From positions 1 through 64,000 of the forward strand of contig CAKOJN010000003.1 of NCBI GenBank assembly GCA_934090685.1: 64,000 bases of DNA. The letters are read 5' to 3'. Positions 53,604 to 63,248 of the stretch are shown in pieces (position 1 is the first letter of the stretch; every line of letters starts with the position of its first letter). A program made the translations under genes and the position numbers. Source of the DNA: an uncultured Bacilli bacterium. GTDB taxonomy: Bacteria > Bacillota_I > Bacilli_A > RF39 > UBA660. The notes under the pieces were generated by a model, which did not search any database, had not been told where the DNA came from, and worked only from the letters and a program-made list of their open reading frames with translations.

Positions 53604-55217
53604 TCAATCAATTACTTTATATTTTTCACCAAATATATTAATTAAAGTATTATCTAATTCACTATTGTTATTTTTGTTGTTTTTTTGTTTTTGTTCATCT
53701 ATATACTCATATTTAATTCCATTGTTAACATTTTTTATATAATTGTTTTTTATCTTATTCCATTCCTCTAATGTTACTGAAGTTGTTTTATATTCTCGAT
53801 TAAAAATTTTAGAAATAAATTCATCTATTTCTAAATTATTTTTATCAAATAGTACAGTTTCAAAACTATTTCTAAATGAAAAAATAATATTTTTATCTGA
53901 AACCACTTCTACATTTGCTTTTTTTAAAATACTTGCTAATGAATTATATTTTTTTGAAGAAGTATATTCATCTATAATCTTAAATTTATCTACAAATTTA
54001 TTTTTAAATTCTTTATTAGCACCAGACAACGTATTATTAATTCTTATCTTTTTAATGTAATTTTGTTCATCAGTCACTTTTAATTGAGTGCTGTTATCAT
54101 TTAGTATGGCATTATTGTTATTGTTAATATTAGTGGTATTATTATTATTTGAGAGCAATAATACCATTTTAATAAAATATATTTCAACCAACATTTTTTG
54201 ACTAGATGTTTTCTTCAACTCATTTGATAATGAGAATAATTCTTGACATAATTTAATGTAAATATCATCTTTAAAATTACAATATTTATCTAATTGAGAC
54301 TCATATTCACTGTCAAAATAATTTTTAGTATTTTTATAAATCAAAATATCTCTTATGAAAACTTGTAACTTATTACAAACACTATCAAAATTAATACCTT
54401 TATTGCAAAATTTTTCTAATATTTTTAATAAATTTGACATATCAGAATTAAAAATATTATTAACAACTTCTAATAATTCTTCATCAGTTATTTCACCAAT
54501 TATTTTAAAAATATCATCAGTTGTAATATCATTTTTGTTTAATGATAATATTTGGTCTAAAAGATTTATTGCATCCCTCATTCCGCCATCAGAAATTTTA
54601 GCTATTAATTTAATAACTTTATCATTTACAGTTCTATTTTCTAATTTCAAAATTTTATTTAATTGTTTTTCAATTGAATCCGTTGAAATTTTTTCAAAAT
54701 CAAACTTTTGACATCTTGAAATTACAGTACTCGGAATTTTATTCACCTCTGTTGTAGCTAATATGAATATTGCATGAGCCGGAGGTTCTTCTAAAGTTTT
54801 TAATAAGGCATTAAAAGCACTTAATGATAACATATGAACTTCATCTATTATATATACTTTATATTTTAATTTACTAGGCATCAAATTTATACTATTTCTA
54901 ATTTCTCTTATTTCATCAACGCCATTATTACTTGCTGCATCTATCTCTATAATGTCTATTTCATTGTTCATATTATTCAAACATACTTCACATTTTTCAC
55001 ATAAATCTCCAATATTAGGGTTAAGACAATTAACTGCTTTAGAAAAAATTTTTGCAATACTAGTTTTTCCAACGCCTCTTGGTCCAGCAAAAATATATGC
55101 ATGAGCAATTTTATTTTCTTTTATACTATTTTTCAGTATTTTAACAACTATTTCTTGGCCAACAACATCTTTAAATGTTTTTGGTCTATATTTACGATAT
55201 AAAGATACATATGTCAT
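53604..55217 (-). CDS. dnaX: DNA polymerase III subunits gamma/tau
   Basis: A 537-aa clamp loader ATPase: Walker A GPRGVGKTS, zinc site CLNPNIGDLCEKCEVC, Walker B DEVHML, and sensor SRCQKFDF. The clamp-loader part covers about 1-360, followed by an Asn-rich linker and a short C-terminal tau-like part. I start at ATG 55217, which has GGAGG 8 bases upstream; a start four codons earlier lies in that site. I see no obvious slippery frameshift site for a separate gamma form. Confidence 0.96.
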   Translation of the reverse strand: MTYVSLYRKYRPKTFKDVVGQEIVVKILKNSIKENKIAHAYIFAGPRGVGKTSIAKIFSKAVNCLNPNIGDLCEKCEVCLNNMNNEIDIIEIDAASNNGVDEIREIRNSINLMPSKLKYKVYIIDEVHMLSLSAFNALLKTLEEPPAHAIFILATTEVNKIPSTVISRCQKFDFEKISTDSIEKQLNKILKLENRTVNDKVIKLIAKISDGGMRDAINLLDQILSLNKNDITTDDIFKIIGEITDEELLEVVNNIFNSDMSNLLKILEKFCNKGINFDSVCNKLQVFIRDILIYKNTKNYFDSEYESQLDKYCNFKDDIYIKLCQELFSLSNELKKTSSQKMLVEIYFIKMVLLLSNNNNTTNINNNNNAILNDNSTQLKVTDEQNYIKKIRINNTLSGANKEFKNKFVDKFKIIDEYTSSKKYNSLASILKKANVEVVSDKNIIFSFRNSFETVLFDKNNLEIDEFISKIFNREYKTTSVTLEEWNKIKNNYIKNVNNGIKYEYIDEQKQKNNKNNNSELDNTLINIFGEKYKVID

Positions 55218-55259
55218 TTTTGCCTCCATAAATATTATAACAGTTTATTAACAATAATT

Positions 55260-55667
55260 CTACCTTTTGTTAACAAAGAATTCCTTTATTTCATTCAAAA
55301 AATAATCATTATCAGCAACATCTAATTGCTCATATTTAACTGTATCATTAATTTTTTTTGTTTTACTTAAAATATAATATACTTTTTTTATTCTTGCTTC
55401 ATTTATTATACTTTTGCACATTTCACAAGGTTCTAATGTAACATATAATTCACAATCATTAAGATTCCATGTTTTAATTCGTTTGGCAGCTTTTATTATT
55501 GCTAAAATTTCAGCATGCGCTAGTGGACTATTTTTTTTCTGTCTTTTATTATATTCTTTAGCAATTATCTTATTATTTTTCACTATTATACAAGAAACTG
55601 GAACATCTCCGTGTTTTAACGCTATATTATTTAATTTTTTTAATTGTTCAATAATTATTTTTTTCAT
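55260..55667 (-). CDS. tadA: tRNA-specific adenosine deaminase TadA
   Basis: A 135-aa zinc deaminase that makes inosine at position 34 of tRNA-Arg(ACG). The catalytic HAEILAI and zinc PCEMC motifs are present, with the N-terminal DVPVSCIIVKNNKIIAKEYN. Its place between SRP RNA and dnaX is as in Bacillus (tadA/yaaJ-scr-dnaX), except that here the SRP RNA is upstream of tadA. Confidence 0.93.
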   Translation of the reverse strand: MKKIIIEQLKKLNNIALKHGDVPVSCIIVKNNKIIAKEYNKRQKKNSPLAHAEILAIIKAAKRIKTWNLNDCELYVTLEPCEMCKSIINEARIKKVYYILSKTKKINDTVKYEQLDVADNDYFLNEIKEFFVNKR

Positions 55668-55704
55668 ATTATTTTACTCTTATGCAAACATTTTTTCGTA
55701 TTTT

Positions 55705-55790
55705 TTTAAAAAAATATGTGCACACAATCATTTTGTTTAAGGCTGCTATCTTCCGATCCTGACCTGTTTCACAAACTAACTGTTGCACGT
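55705..55790 (-). ncRNA. ffs: Signal recognition particle RNA (short, 4.5S/scRNA type)
   Basis: The minus strand carries the conserved SRP domain IV core GGTCAGGATCGGAAGATAGCA. It lies inside a hairpin whose outer stem pairs GTGCA (near 55788) with TGCAC (near 55718), and a U-rich end follows near 55705. The total of about 85 bases resembles the short Mollicute or E. coli form rather than the 270-base Bacillus form with an Alu domain. The ends are estimated. Confidence 0.9.
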
Positions 55791-55794
55791 ATTT

Positions 55795-55824
55795 ATTATA
55801 TCATTGATTACATATCATTTTCAA
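55795..55824 (-). promoter_or_regulatory. Promoter of SRP RNA
   Basis: -10 TATAAT (55795-55800) and -35 TTGAAA (55819-55824) with an 18-base spacer. The implied start is near 55789, matching the predicted RNA 5' end. Confidence 0.7.
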
Positions 55825-55873
55825 GTATTATTTTTATTTATTATACATTTGTCATTAATTATTTTAATTAATA

Positions 55874-55889
55874 TGTTTCACGTGGAACA
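55874..55889 (+). promoter_or_regulatory. parS site 1 (ParB/Spo0J binding)
   Basis: TGTTTCACGTGGAACA is the exact reverse complement of the Bacillus-type parS TGTTCCACGTGAAACA. It lies in a longer palindrome 55866-55897 with AT arms. ParB loads here and, with ParA and SMC, organises the origin region. Confidence 0.93.
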
Positions 55890-56366
55890 TATTAATTAAA
55901 AATCAGTTATTAAAAATAGGTAATATCACATTATAATATACATTGAGGTTAAAAATAAATAAATTTTAATATTATCCTTTATAATTGTACATTTTTTTAA
56001 ATGGCATTTGTATTTTAAATATAAATTAATATTAAATATTATTATTGTATTTTTAATTATATTATTTATGACATACTTAAAATAATATAATAGGTAATAT
56101 ATATTAAATACATTAATGATTTAATTCTGACATTTTAATTTCTTTATATTTTTTAAAAAAGTTTACTATATTAAAATAATATACAATATTTATTATTTTA
56201 TCTGTTTTATTTATAAAATAATGTTTTTAAAATAATAATTTCACTATTCTTGTGTTTTTACTTTTATTGTAAATTGTTAATATTTATTTTAATAGTTACT
56301 ATCAAATATTTATAAATTTAGAGAGCAATTACTTTTTATTATATTACTTTTAGTAAATAATTATTA

Positions 56367-56412
56367 AATGTTTTGTATTAGAACCTTGAAATATATTAAA
56401 ATACAAAACATT
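56367..56412. repeat. 13-bp inverted repeat in the segregation segment
   Basis: AATGTTTTGTATT (56367-56379) and its perfect complement AATACAAAACATT (56400-56412) with a 20-base loop; TTGAAATATAT occurs in the loop and again right after. Its role is unknown. It has no U tail, so it is not a simple terminator. Confidence 0.6.
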
Positions 56413-56452
56413 GTTTTGAAATATATAGAATAAACAATAATTATTTTTTATC

Positions 56453-56486
56453 TTAATAAATTATTTCCCGGGAAATAATTTATTAA
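56453..56486. promoter_or_regulatory. Noc-type binding site 1 (34-bp perfect palindrome)
   Basis: The centre is ATTTCCCGGGAAAT, the published consensus for the nucleoid occlusion protein Noc. The perfect palindrome extends to 34 bp here. A second copy at 56799 repeats 29 of these bases without change. Confidence 0.85.
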
Positions 56487-56759
56487 TTATAAAATGCTTG
56501 ATCTATATTTTTATATTTTATTTAAATTAAATTTATTAATGATAGTTTATTTTTTTAAGTTATATTTTACCTGAATTATAAAACAATATTAATATTTTTT
56601 AATTATTTTAAATAAATACGACTTTTTATATTATATTTAATGAACTACTATTTTTTAAAAAAATCAATGACATTATAGTATTATAATTGTTTTTTTACAG
56701 TTGATACTTACTTTTTAATTTAAAATTATCATAATATATAATTTTCATATAAAATGCTA

Positions 56760-56775
56760 TGTTCCACGTGAAACA
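56760..56775 (+). promoter_or_regulatory. parS site 2 (ParB/Spo0J binding)
   Basis: TGTTCCACGTGAAACA, identical to Bacillus parS, in opposite orientation to site 1 and 886 bases from it. The palindrome extends with CTA/TAG arms. Confidence 0.94.
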
Positions 56776-56798
56776 TAGTATTTTATAATATAATGTTA

Positions 56799-56822
56799 AA
56801 ATTATTTCCCGGGAAATAATTT
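56799..56822. promoter_or_regulatory. Noc-type binding site 2 (24-bp palindrome)
   Basis: Second copy of ATTTCCCGGGAAAT, with AAATT/AATTT arms, 23 bases from parS site 2 and directly next to the gyrA terminator. Confidence 0.85.
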
Positions 56823-56825
56823 ATT

Positions 56826-56855
56826 AAAAAAAGAAGAAAATTATTCATTTTCTTC
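56826..56855 (-). terminator. Terminator after gyrA
   Basis: A 9-bp stem GAAGAAAAT/ATTTTCTTC (56833-56841 with 56847-56855) overlapping the gyrA stop, with seven U on the minus strand. Confidence 0.85.
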
Positions 56856-59426
56856 ATTTAGTTCTTTATCAATAATAGAAATTGAAGCAACTTTGTTGCT
56901 ATTTTTTAAATTTATTAATTTTACACCTTTAGTTACCCTTCCCATTTCAGATATATTATTAACATCCATTCTAATGATAATTCCATTTTCAGTAATTATC
57001 ATTAAATCTTTATCATTATCAGTAGATTTAAATCCTATAACTTTACCATTTTTCTCTGATATATTAATGGTTTTAACCCCTTTACTTCCTCTTTTTGTTT
57101 CCCTATATTCAGAAATTGAAGTTTTTTTGCCATAACCATTTTCTGTAACAACTAATAATAATTTATCGTCTTCAGAAACCTCTGTACCAACGCAAATATC
57201 ATTTACTAAATTTATGCCTTTAACTCCTGACGCAGTACGTCCCATAATTCTTACTTCATTTTCATCAAAACGCGCCATTCTTCCGTTTGAAGAACACATT
57301 AAGATTTGATTATCACCAGTTGTTTTTTTAACAGATATTAATTCATCATCATCTTTTAAAGTTATAGCAATTTTTCCTGATTGCCTTATGTTATCAAATT
57401 CGCTAATCAAAGTTCTCTTAATTAAACCTTGTTTTGTACTAAAAAGCAAACATTTGTATGTGTTATCCTTTTCAATTTTAATAATGGTATTAATTTTTTC
57501 GTCTTTTTCTATTTGAATCAAATTAATTAATGGTAATCCCTTACCTACACGAGAATATTCTGGAATATTATAACCTTTCAATCTATAAACTTTACCTTTA
57601 TTTGAAAAGAATAGTACATAATCATGCGTATTTAAAGAAATTAATTGTTCAACAAAATCTTCATCTGTTGTTGTCATCCCTTTTATTCCAACTCCACCTC
57701 GATTTTGAGATTTATAAGTATCTTTTGGAATTCTCTTTATATAATTTTTATTTGTAATTGTTACAATTACTTCCTCTTGAGGTATTAAAGATTCGTCTTC
57801 GATATAATCTACAGCTGTCATATCAATAGTAGTTCTTCTGTCATCACCATACTTATTCTTGATTTCTAACATTTCTTTCTTAATAATATCTAAAACTTTC
57901 TTTTCTGATGCTAAAATTGATTTTAATTCTTCTATTTCTTTTAATAAAGTTTCTAATTCTGCTTCAATTTTTTCTCTTTCTAATCCAGTTAATCTTCTTA
58001 ATTTTAATTCTAAAATTGCATCCGATTGAATTTCATCAAGACCAAATCTACTTATCAATTTTAATTTTGCTTCTTGATCTGTTTCTGCTGTTTTAATAAT
58101 TTTAATTACTTCATCTATATTATCCTGTGCTATTTTGTAACCATTCAATATATGTACTCGTTTCTCATCTTTATTTAAATCAAATCTTGTTCTTCTTATA
58201 ATAACTTCACGTTGATGGTCAATATATTTAGAAATAATTGATTTTAATCCCAGCGTTTTAGGAGTTAAACCATCTAACATTAAGAATATTATTCCATAGT
58301 TAATTTGAAATGAAGTATGCTTATATAAATTGTTTAAAACAACTTGAGGATTAGCATCTCTTTTTAATGTAATAGTTATTTTTACTCCATCTTTTAAATC
58401 TGTATGGTAATCAGAAATACCTTCAATAACCTTGGTATGAACTAATTCTGCCACCTTATTCTTAAGTTCCATAGTATTCACTCCAAATGGAACTTCTGTA
58501 AATACTATGCAATTATGTCCGTTATGTTCTTCTATTGTTGCTTTACTTCTAATTGTTATAGAACCTCTACCTGTTTCATATGCTTTTTTTATGCCAGAAT
58601 TACCAAGTATTACACCTCCAGTGGGAAAATCAGGACCTTTTATATATTGCATTAATTCATCTATTGTTATATCAGGATTGTCTATATATGCAACACAACC
58701 ATCGATAACTTCTGATAAATTATGAGGCGGAATATTAGTTGCCATACCAACTGCAATGCCCATTGAACCATTTACTAAAATATTAGGAAATCTTGATGGT
58801 AAAACTTTTGGTTCTTTTTTTGTAACATCAAAGTTATCATCCATATCAACAGTATCCTTATTTATATCTTTTAATAATTCTAATGATATTTTTGCTAAAC
58901 GAGATTCAGTATATCTCATTGCAGCAGCACCATCACCTTCAACGTTACCAAAATTGCCATGGCCATCTACTAGCATATATCTTTGATTAAAATCTTGTGC
59001 TAGACGTACCATTGCTTCATATATTGATGAATCGCCATGAGGATGATAATGTCCCATAACATATCCAACTGTTGTTGCACATTTTCTATGAGGTTTATCT
59101 GGTGTATATCCACATTCATACATTGACCATAAAATTCTTCTGTGAACAGGTTTTAAACCATCTCTTAAGTCTGGCAAAGCACGTGATGCTATAACACTCA
59201 TTGAATATTCTATAAATGATGTACTTACTTCTTTAACTATATCATTATGATCTAATCTATCTCTCTCGTGAAAATATCCACTAAATTCATTGTCTTTTTT
59301 TTCTGCTATTGATGTATTAGTATTATCCAAGTTATCTGTTGTTAAAGAATCATTACTATTATCACTATCATTATCTAGTGCTCTGTTTAATAATTCTTCA
59401 TTAATATTCTTTTCTTCGTTATTCAT
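56841..59426 (-). CDS. gyrA: DNA gyrase subunit A
   Basis: An 861-aa type II topoisomerase subunit. The first 45 residues are an unusual acidic, Asn/Asp-rich extension before the conserved start (IVKEVSTSFIEYSMSVIASRALPDLRDGL). The catalytic Tyr is in AAMRYTESR. The quinolone-determining region reads HGDSSIYE, with Ser and Glu at the usual resistance positions, as in susceptible Bacilli. Six GyrA-box-type repeats of the C-terminal pinwheel follow, including RGGVGIKG. Twelve bases separate it from gyrB. Confidence 0.98.
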   Translation of the reverse strand: MNNEEKNINEELLNRALDNDSDNSNDSLTTDNLDNTNTSIAEKKDNEFSGYFHERDRLDHNDIVKEVSTSFIEYSMSVIASRALPDLRDGLKPVHRRILWSMYECGYTPDKPHRKCATTVGYVMGHYHPHGDSSIYEAMVRLAQDFNQRYMLVDGHGNFGNVEGDGAAAMRYTESRLAKISLELLKDINKDTVDMDDNFDVTKKEPKVLPSRFPNILVNGSMGIAVGMATNIPPHNLSEVIDGCVAYIDNPDITIDELMQYIKGPDFPTGGVILGNSGIKKAYETGRGSITIRSKATIEEHNGHNCIVFTEVPFGVNTMELKNKVAELVHTKVIEGISDYHTDLKDGVKITITLKRDANPQVVLNNLYKHTSFQINYGIIFLMLDGLTPKTLGLKSIISKYIDHQREVIIRRTRFDLNKDEKRVHILNGYKIAQDNIDEVIKIIKTAETDQEAKLKLISRFGLDEIQSDAILELKLRRLTGLEREKIEAELETLLKEIEELKSILASEKKVLDIIKKEMLEIKNKYGDDRRTTIDMTAVDYIEDESLIPQEEVIVTITNKNYIKRIPKDTYKSQNRGGVGIKGMTTTDEDFVEQLISLNTHDYVLFFSNKGKVYRLKGYNIPEYSRVGKGLPLINLIQIEKDEKINTIIKIEKDNTYKCLLFSTKQGLIKRTLISEFDNIRQSGKIAITLKDDDELISVKKTTGDNQILMCSSNGRMARFDENEVRIMGRTASGVKGINLVNDICVGTEVSEDDKLLLVVTENGYGKKTSISEYRETKRGSKGVKTINISEKNGKVIGFKSTDNDKDLMIITENGIIIRMDVNNISEMGRVTKGVKLINLKNSNKVASISIIDKELNEENE

Positions 59427-59438
59427 ATTTATTTCCTC

Positions 59439-61358
59439 CTATATATCAAGATTTTTAACATAACCTGCATTTTCTTCTATAAATTTTCTTCTAGGTTCTA
59501 CTTCGTCACCCATTAATTTTTCAAAGATTGCATCTGCTGCAATACAATCATCAACAGTTATTTTTCTTAAAACTCTTTTTTCAATATCCATAGTTGTCTC
59601 ATTTAATTCTTCCGCATCCATTTCACCAAGTCCTTTCATTCTTGCTATTTCCGCTCTTTGCCTTACATTTTCAGGTAAAGATTCTAAATAACTATCCAGT
59701 TCCTTTGGACTTAATACATATTTTCTTGTTTTTCCATGCATAATTCTGAATAATGGAGGCTGAGCAGCATATACATGACCTGCTTCCACAATTGGTTTAA
59801 AAAATCTATAAAATAAAGTTAATAACAATACCCTAATGTGAGAACCATCTACATCTGCATCGGTCATTATTATAATTTTGTCATATCTTAATTTAGATAG
59901 ATCAAAATATTCTCCAATACCAGTACCAAATGCAGTTATTATTGTTTTAATTTCTTCGTTTCCTAATGCTCTATCTAATCTAGCCTTTTCAACATTCAAT
60001 ATTTTTCCTCTCAATGGTAAAATTGCTTGTGTCATGGAATTTCTACCTTTTTTAGCAGAACCACCGGCTGAATCTCCCTCGACAATAAATATTTCAGATT
60101 CAGATGGATCTTTACTTTTACAATCAGATAATTTACCAAAAAAATTTGTTATTGTTAAATCTGTTTTTCTTGTTGCTTCACGTGCTTTTTTAGCAGCCAT
60201 TCTAGCGTTTCTAGCTAATATAGCTTTATTAACAATAATTTTAGCGGAGTCGGGATTTTCTAATAAAAACTGTTCAAAACCTTCTGCAAATACAGCATCA
60301 GCAATAGGTTTTACGTCAGAATTTCCTAATCTACCTTTAGTTTGACCTTCAAATTGAGGATTAGGATGTTTACATGAAATGATCATTGTAATTCCTTCTT
60401 TTACATCATCCTCTCTCAAATTATCATCTTTCTCTTTTAAAATATTTGATTTTCTAGCATAAGCATTTATAACTCTAACCAATGCTCTTTTAACACCATC
60501 CTCATGGGTACCACCATCATGAGTGTTAATATTATTAACAAATGAATATATATTTTCATTATATCCTGAATTGTACTGTAATGCTACTTCAAAGAAAATT
60601 CCATTTTTTTCACCTTCTAAATGAATAATATTATCATGAATAGGGGTTTTACCTTGATTGATAAATCTAACATATTCACTTATTCCACCTTCGTATAAGA
60701 ATTTTTCACCTTGTGTATCTTCATCATCTCTATCGTCTCTTAATGTTAGCTGAAGACCTTTATTTAAAAATGCTAACTCCCTTGTTCTAATTTTTAAAGT
60801 TTCATAATCAAAAATATCAGTATCAAATATTTCAGAATCAGGTTTAAATGATACTGTAGTTCCCGTTCTATTTGGTTCACATTCACCAATTATTGTTAAT
60901 TTTTGAGCAGTCTTACCACCATCCTCAAATTTTGTTTGATAAATTTTACAATCTTTATATACAGTAACTACAACCCATTTAGATAATGCATTAACTACTG
61001 ATGCACCTACACCATGTAATCCACCAGAAACTTTGTAACCACCACCGCCAAATTTTCCACCAGCGTGAAGAACTGTATAAACAGTCTCAACAGTTGAAAT
61101 TCCTGTTTTTGGATGAATACCTACCGGAATACCTCTTCCATCATCCTTAACTGTAATTGAATTATCTTTATTAATTATTATTTCAATATTATGACAAAAA
61201 CCAGCTAGTGCTTCATCAATAGAGTTATCAACAATTTCCCATACTAAATGATGCAAGCCCTTAACATCAGTAGTACCAATATACATTCCAGGTCTCTTTC
61301 TTACAGCCTCCAATCCCTCTAATACTTGAATTTCATTTACTCCATAATCATCATTCAT
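59439..61358 (-). CDS. gyrB: DNA gyrase subunit B
   Basis: A 639-aa ATPase subunit: [34 protein letters not shown], the transducer domain, then the Toprim [14 protein letters not shown] and [11 protein letters not shown] start at ATG 61358 with GGTG 6 bases upstream; the GTG three codons earlier is part of that site. The order recF-gyrB-gyrA is as in Bacillus. Confidence 0.98.
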   Translation of the reverse strand: MNDDYGVNEIQVLEGLEAVRKRPGMYIGTTDVKGLHHLVWEIVDNSIDEALAGFCHNIEIIINKDNSITVKDDGRGIPVGIHPKTGISTVETVYTVLHAGGKFGGGGYKVSGGLHGVGASVVNALSKWVVVTVYKDCKIYQTKFEDGGKTAQKLTIIGECEPNRTGTTVSFKPDSEIFDTDIFDYETLKIRTRELAFLNKGLQLTLRDDRDDEDTQGEKFLYEGGISEYVRFINQGKTPIHDNIIHLEGEKNGIFFEVALQYNSGYNENIYSFVNNINTHDGGTHEDGVKRALVRVINAYARKSNILKEKDDNLREDDVKEGITMIISCKHPNPQFEGQTKGRLGNSDVKPIADAVFAEGFEQFLLENPDSAKIIVNKAILARNARMAAKKAREATRKTDLTITNFFGKLSDCKSKDPSESEIFIVEGDSAGGSAKKGRNSMTQAILPLRGKILNVEKARLDRALGNEEIKTIITAFGTGIGEYFDLSKLRYDKIIIMTDADVDGSHIRVLLLTLFYRFFKPIVEAGHVYAAQPPLFRIMHGKTRKYVLSPKELDSYLESLPENVRQRAEIARMKGLGEMDAEELNETTMDIEKRVLRKITVDDCIAADAIFEKLMGDEVEPRRKFIEENAGYVKNLDI

Positions 61359-61363
61359 TTTAA

Positions 61364-62446
61364 TCACCTTCCTATTTCATCTAAATTATAAATTTTTGCT
61401 TTATTTAATATATTTTTATTAATACTTTTTAAATCTGTGGTTGTAATAAATATTTGAATATCATTACTTAACGATTTAAAAATATTATTTCTATTTTTTT
61501 CATCAAGTTCACTAAATAAATCATCAAGCAATAAAATTGGTTTTATATCATAATCATTAATAAATATACAAATTTCAGACAGTTTCATAGCTAAAACAAT
61601 TAATTTTTGAATTCCCTGAGAACAATATTCTCTTGCATCATAATTATCATATAAGAAAATAATATCATCACGATGGATTCCAAATAATGCTATACCAGTC
61701 TTAATTTCTTTTGTTCTATTTTTTTTAATTGATTCTAATATTTTGTCTTTATTTTCATCTTTAAAATCAGATATGTATTGTAAACATATTTTTCCTTTCT
61801 TATCATAATTTTTATATATATCGTTGATATAATTATTTATTTTAAATATATATTCTCGCCTGAAATTATAAATTTTCAAACCTTCTTCAGAAATTTTTTC
61901 ATCAATAATGTTTAAATATTCAATATCAGATGATTTATTTAAATTTAATCTTTTTAAATACTCATTTTTGTTTTTAATTAAATTATTATAATTATTTAAA
62001 TTTTTTAAATACTGTTTATTTAATTGTGAAAGTTCAATGTTAAAATAATTTCTTCTGACTGATGGTGCTGATCTTATAAGTTTAAGTTCATCTGGCGAAA
62101 GTATAATAATTCTATACTGCGATATAAATTCACTTAATTTTTTTTGAGGAAATGAGTTAATTTTAGTTTTTGTCCCAAACTTATCATAAAGTAATTCTAA
62201 GTTTTTCTTAATTCCATAATCATAACAAGCAATTTTTATTTTAAAAAAATTTTCTCCTTTTTTTATTATAGACCACTCGTTATTAGTCTTAAAAGACTTT
62301 GCTAAACTACCAATATAAATAGATTCAATAATAGATGTCTTACCAATTCCATTTTTTCCAATTATAATATTTAAATTTGAAAATTTATCAAATATTTTTT
62401 TTCTATAATTTCTAAAATTTAATAATTCAATTTTGGTAATATTCAT
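61364..62446 (-). CDS. recF: DNA replication/repair protein RecF
   Basis: A 360-aa SMC-like ATPase: [10 protein letters not shown], Walker [11 protein letters not shown], signature [15 protein letters not shown], and Walker [14 protein letters not shown]. It loads RecA at gaps with RecO and RecR. It ends with TGA five bases before gyrB, so the two are co-transcribed. Its own promoter-like element lies at 62513-62521. Confidence 0.97.
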   Translation of the reverse strand: MNITKIELLNFRNYRKKIFDKFSNLNIIIGKNGIGKTSIIESIYIGSLAKSFKTNNEWSIIKKGENFFKIKIACYDYGIKKNLELLYDKFGTKTKINSFPQKKLSEFISQYRIIILSPDELKLIRSAPSVRRNYFNIELSQLNKQYLKNLNNYNNLIKNKNEYLKRLNLNKSSDIEYLNIIDEKISEEGLKIYNFRREYIFKINNYINDIYKNYDKKGKICLQYISDFKDENKDKILESIKKNRTKEIKTGIALFGIHRDDIIFLYDNYDAREYCSQGIQKLIVLAMKLSEICIFINDYDIKPILLLDDLFSELDEKNRNNIFKSLSNDIQIFITTTDLKSINKNILNKAKIYNLDEIGR

Positions 62447-62512
62447 TTTAAACCTCTTTTACCCCCAAATTTTGAGTTTTTCTTTTTTTATGTACACCTA
62501 CACACTGTTATA

Positions 62513-62521
62513 ATTATACCA
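62513..62521 (-). promoter_or_regulatory. Extended -10 promoter for recF-gyrB-gyrA
   Basis: TGGTATAAT on the minus strand, with no good -35 (A/T run) 17 bases upstream. It lies between the comK terminator and recF. Confidence 0.5.
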
Positions 62522-62534
62522 TAATTTAAGGTAT

Positions 62535-62570
62535 AAAAAAAGGAAAAAGTAATTTTTCTTATACTTTTCC
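62535..62570 (-). terminator. Terminator after comK
   Basis: Imperfect stem GGAAAAAGT/ACTTTTCC (62542-62550 with 62563-62570) overlapping the comK stop, with a U run on the minus strand. Confidence 0.6.
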
Positions 62571-63011
62571 CTTAATTCTTTCTTCAAGAATATATTTTAA
62601 TCTTGATGCACGTAAAATTTGATTTGTTAATGAACCAATTGATACATCAAATTCTATAATATCTCCATTTTTAAATTCAATAATTGACTTTTTTTGTGAA
62701 GATTTATAATACCTATTGATTTTTTCTAAGTTTATCCAAATACAATCATTTCTATCTGGAGAAGTTGTCGGAAAAAATATTATTTTTCTACTTTCTTCAA
62801 CTATTATAGGTGATTTATGAGTTATTCCAAGTAACTTTTTTGTTCCTTCTCTTCTTCCGTCAAAAGAACTTCCAAAATACTCGCAGCTGTGTTCCAAAAT
62901 TTGCATTGGAGTTACATTTACTACATATGACTCATTATTTTCTATAATTTTAGAACTCTTACTATCCATAGGCAATATAACTTGAGTATCAAATGTTATT
63001 TCATAATCCAT
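62559..63011 (-). CDS. comK: ComK-family competence transcription factor (short form)
   Basis: A 150-aa protein that follows B. subtilis ComK (192 aa) closely: VILPMDSKSSKIIE, HSCEYFGSSFDGRREGT, GITHKSPIIV, then FFPTTSPDRNDCIWI. It stops about 35 residues earlier. The missing tail corresponds to the ComK C-terminus linked to MecA-driven degradation and activation in B. subtilis. A strong AGGAGG precedes the start. It sits between dnaN and recF, where an S4-domain gene usually lies. A promoter-like -35/-10 and three 10-bp direct repeats lie upstream. Confidence 0.88.
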   Translation of the reverse strand: MDYEITFDTQVILPMDSKSSKIIENNESYVVNVTPMQILEHSCEYFGSSFDGRREGTKKLLGITHKSPIIVEESRKIIFFPTTSPDRNDCIWINLEKINRYYKSSQKKSIIEFKNGDIIEFDVSIGSLTNQILRASRLKYILEERIKGKV

Positions 63012-63060
63012 ATTTTCCTCCTTTTCTTAAATATTTGTTTGATATGGTAACACAATTAAT

Positions 63061-63090
63061 TTGTCGAATTTTGTCGAATTTTGTCGAAAA
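63061..63090 (-). repeat. Three 10-bp direct repeats upstream of comK
   Basis: TTGTCGAATT, TTGTCGAATT, TTGTCGAAAA (plus-strand reading) in exact 10-base register, one helical turn apart, 50-80 bases before the comK start. On the minus strand the last copy supplies TCGACA, 17 bases before TATCAA (4/6 of a -10), so the repeats overlap a possible -35. They look like an operator rather than DnaA boxes. Confidence 0.65.
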
Positions 63091-63195
63091 ATGTAAAAAA
63101 AATAAAAAACATCCATTTTTTAGATTGATTTTAAAATATTTTAACAAGATGTTCACATAATTTTGATTAATTAAATTTAATAATTTTTTTTACAC

Positions 63196-63227
63196 AAAAA
63201 AATATAGTCTTCGATTTGACTATATTT
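63196..63227 (-). terminator. Terminator after dnaN
   Basis: A 10-bp perfect stem AAATATAGTC/GACTATATTT (63200-63209 with 63218-63227), followed on the minus strand by a U run. It separates dnaN from comK. Confidence 0.85.
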
Positions 63228-63248
63228 ATTAAAAAAAATTTATATTTG

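Larger units (their letters stand above)
55791..56840. other. 1-kb AT-rich non-coding segment with chromosome-segregation sites
   Basis: No gene is visible in either strand over about 1 kb between SRP RNA and gyrA. The segment is extremely AT-rich, with the few GC-rich words concentrated in four palindromes (two parS, two Noc-type sites, listed separately). A 13-bp inverted repeat also occurs at 56367-56379/56400-56412. I found no TTATCCACA-type DnaA box cluster, so I do not call it the replication origin. Confidence 0.75.

Noticed and set aside
55414..55740. Plus-strand frame over tadA and the SRP RNA
   Set aside because: It is antisense to tadA and to the conserved SRP RNA 3' part, with no start signal.
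55791..56840. Replication origin in the long AT-rich gap
   Set aside because: No cluster of DnaA-box words was found on either strand. parS sites mark origin proximity but are not the origin, and dnaA-dnaN lies further right.
59878..60345. 155-codon plus-strand frame inside gyrB
   Set aside because: Fully antisense to conserved gyrB; it arises from codon use of the real gene.
63061..63090. DnaA boxes upstream of comK
   Set aside because: The repeat TTGTCGAATT does not fit TTATNCACA, and its 10-base register suggests an operator instead.
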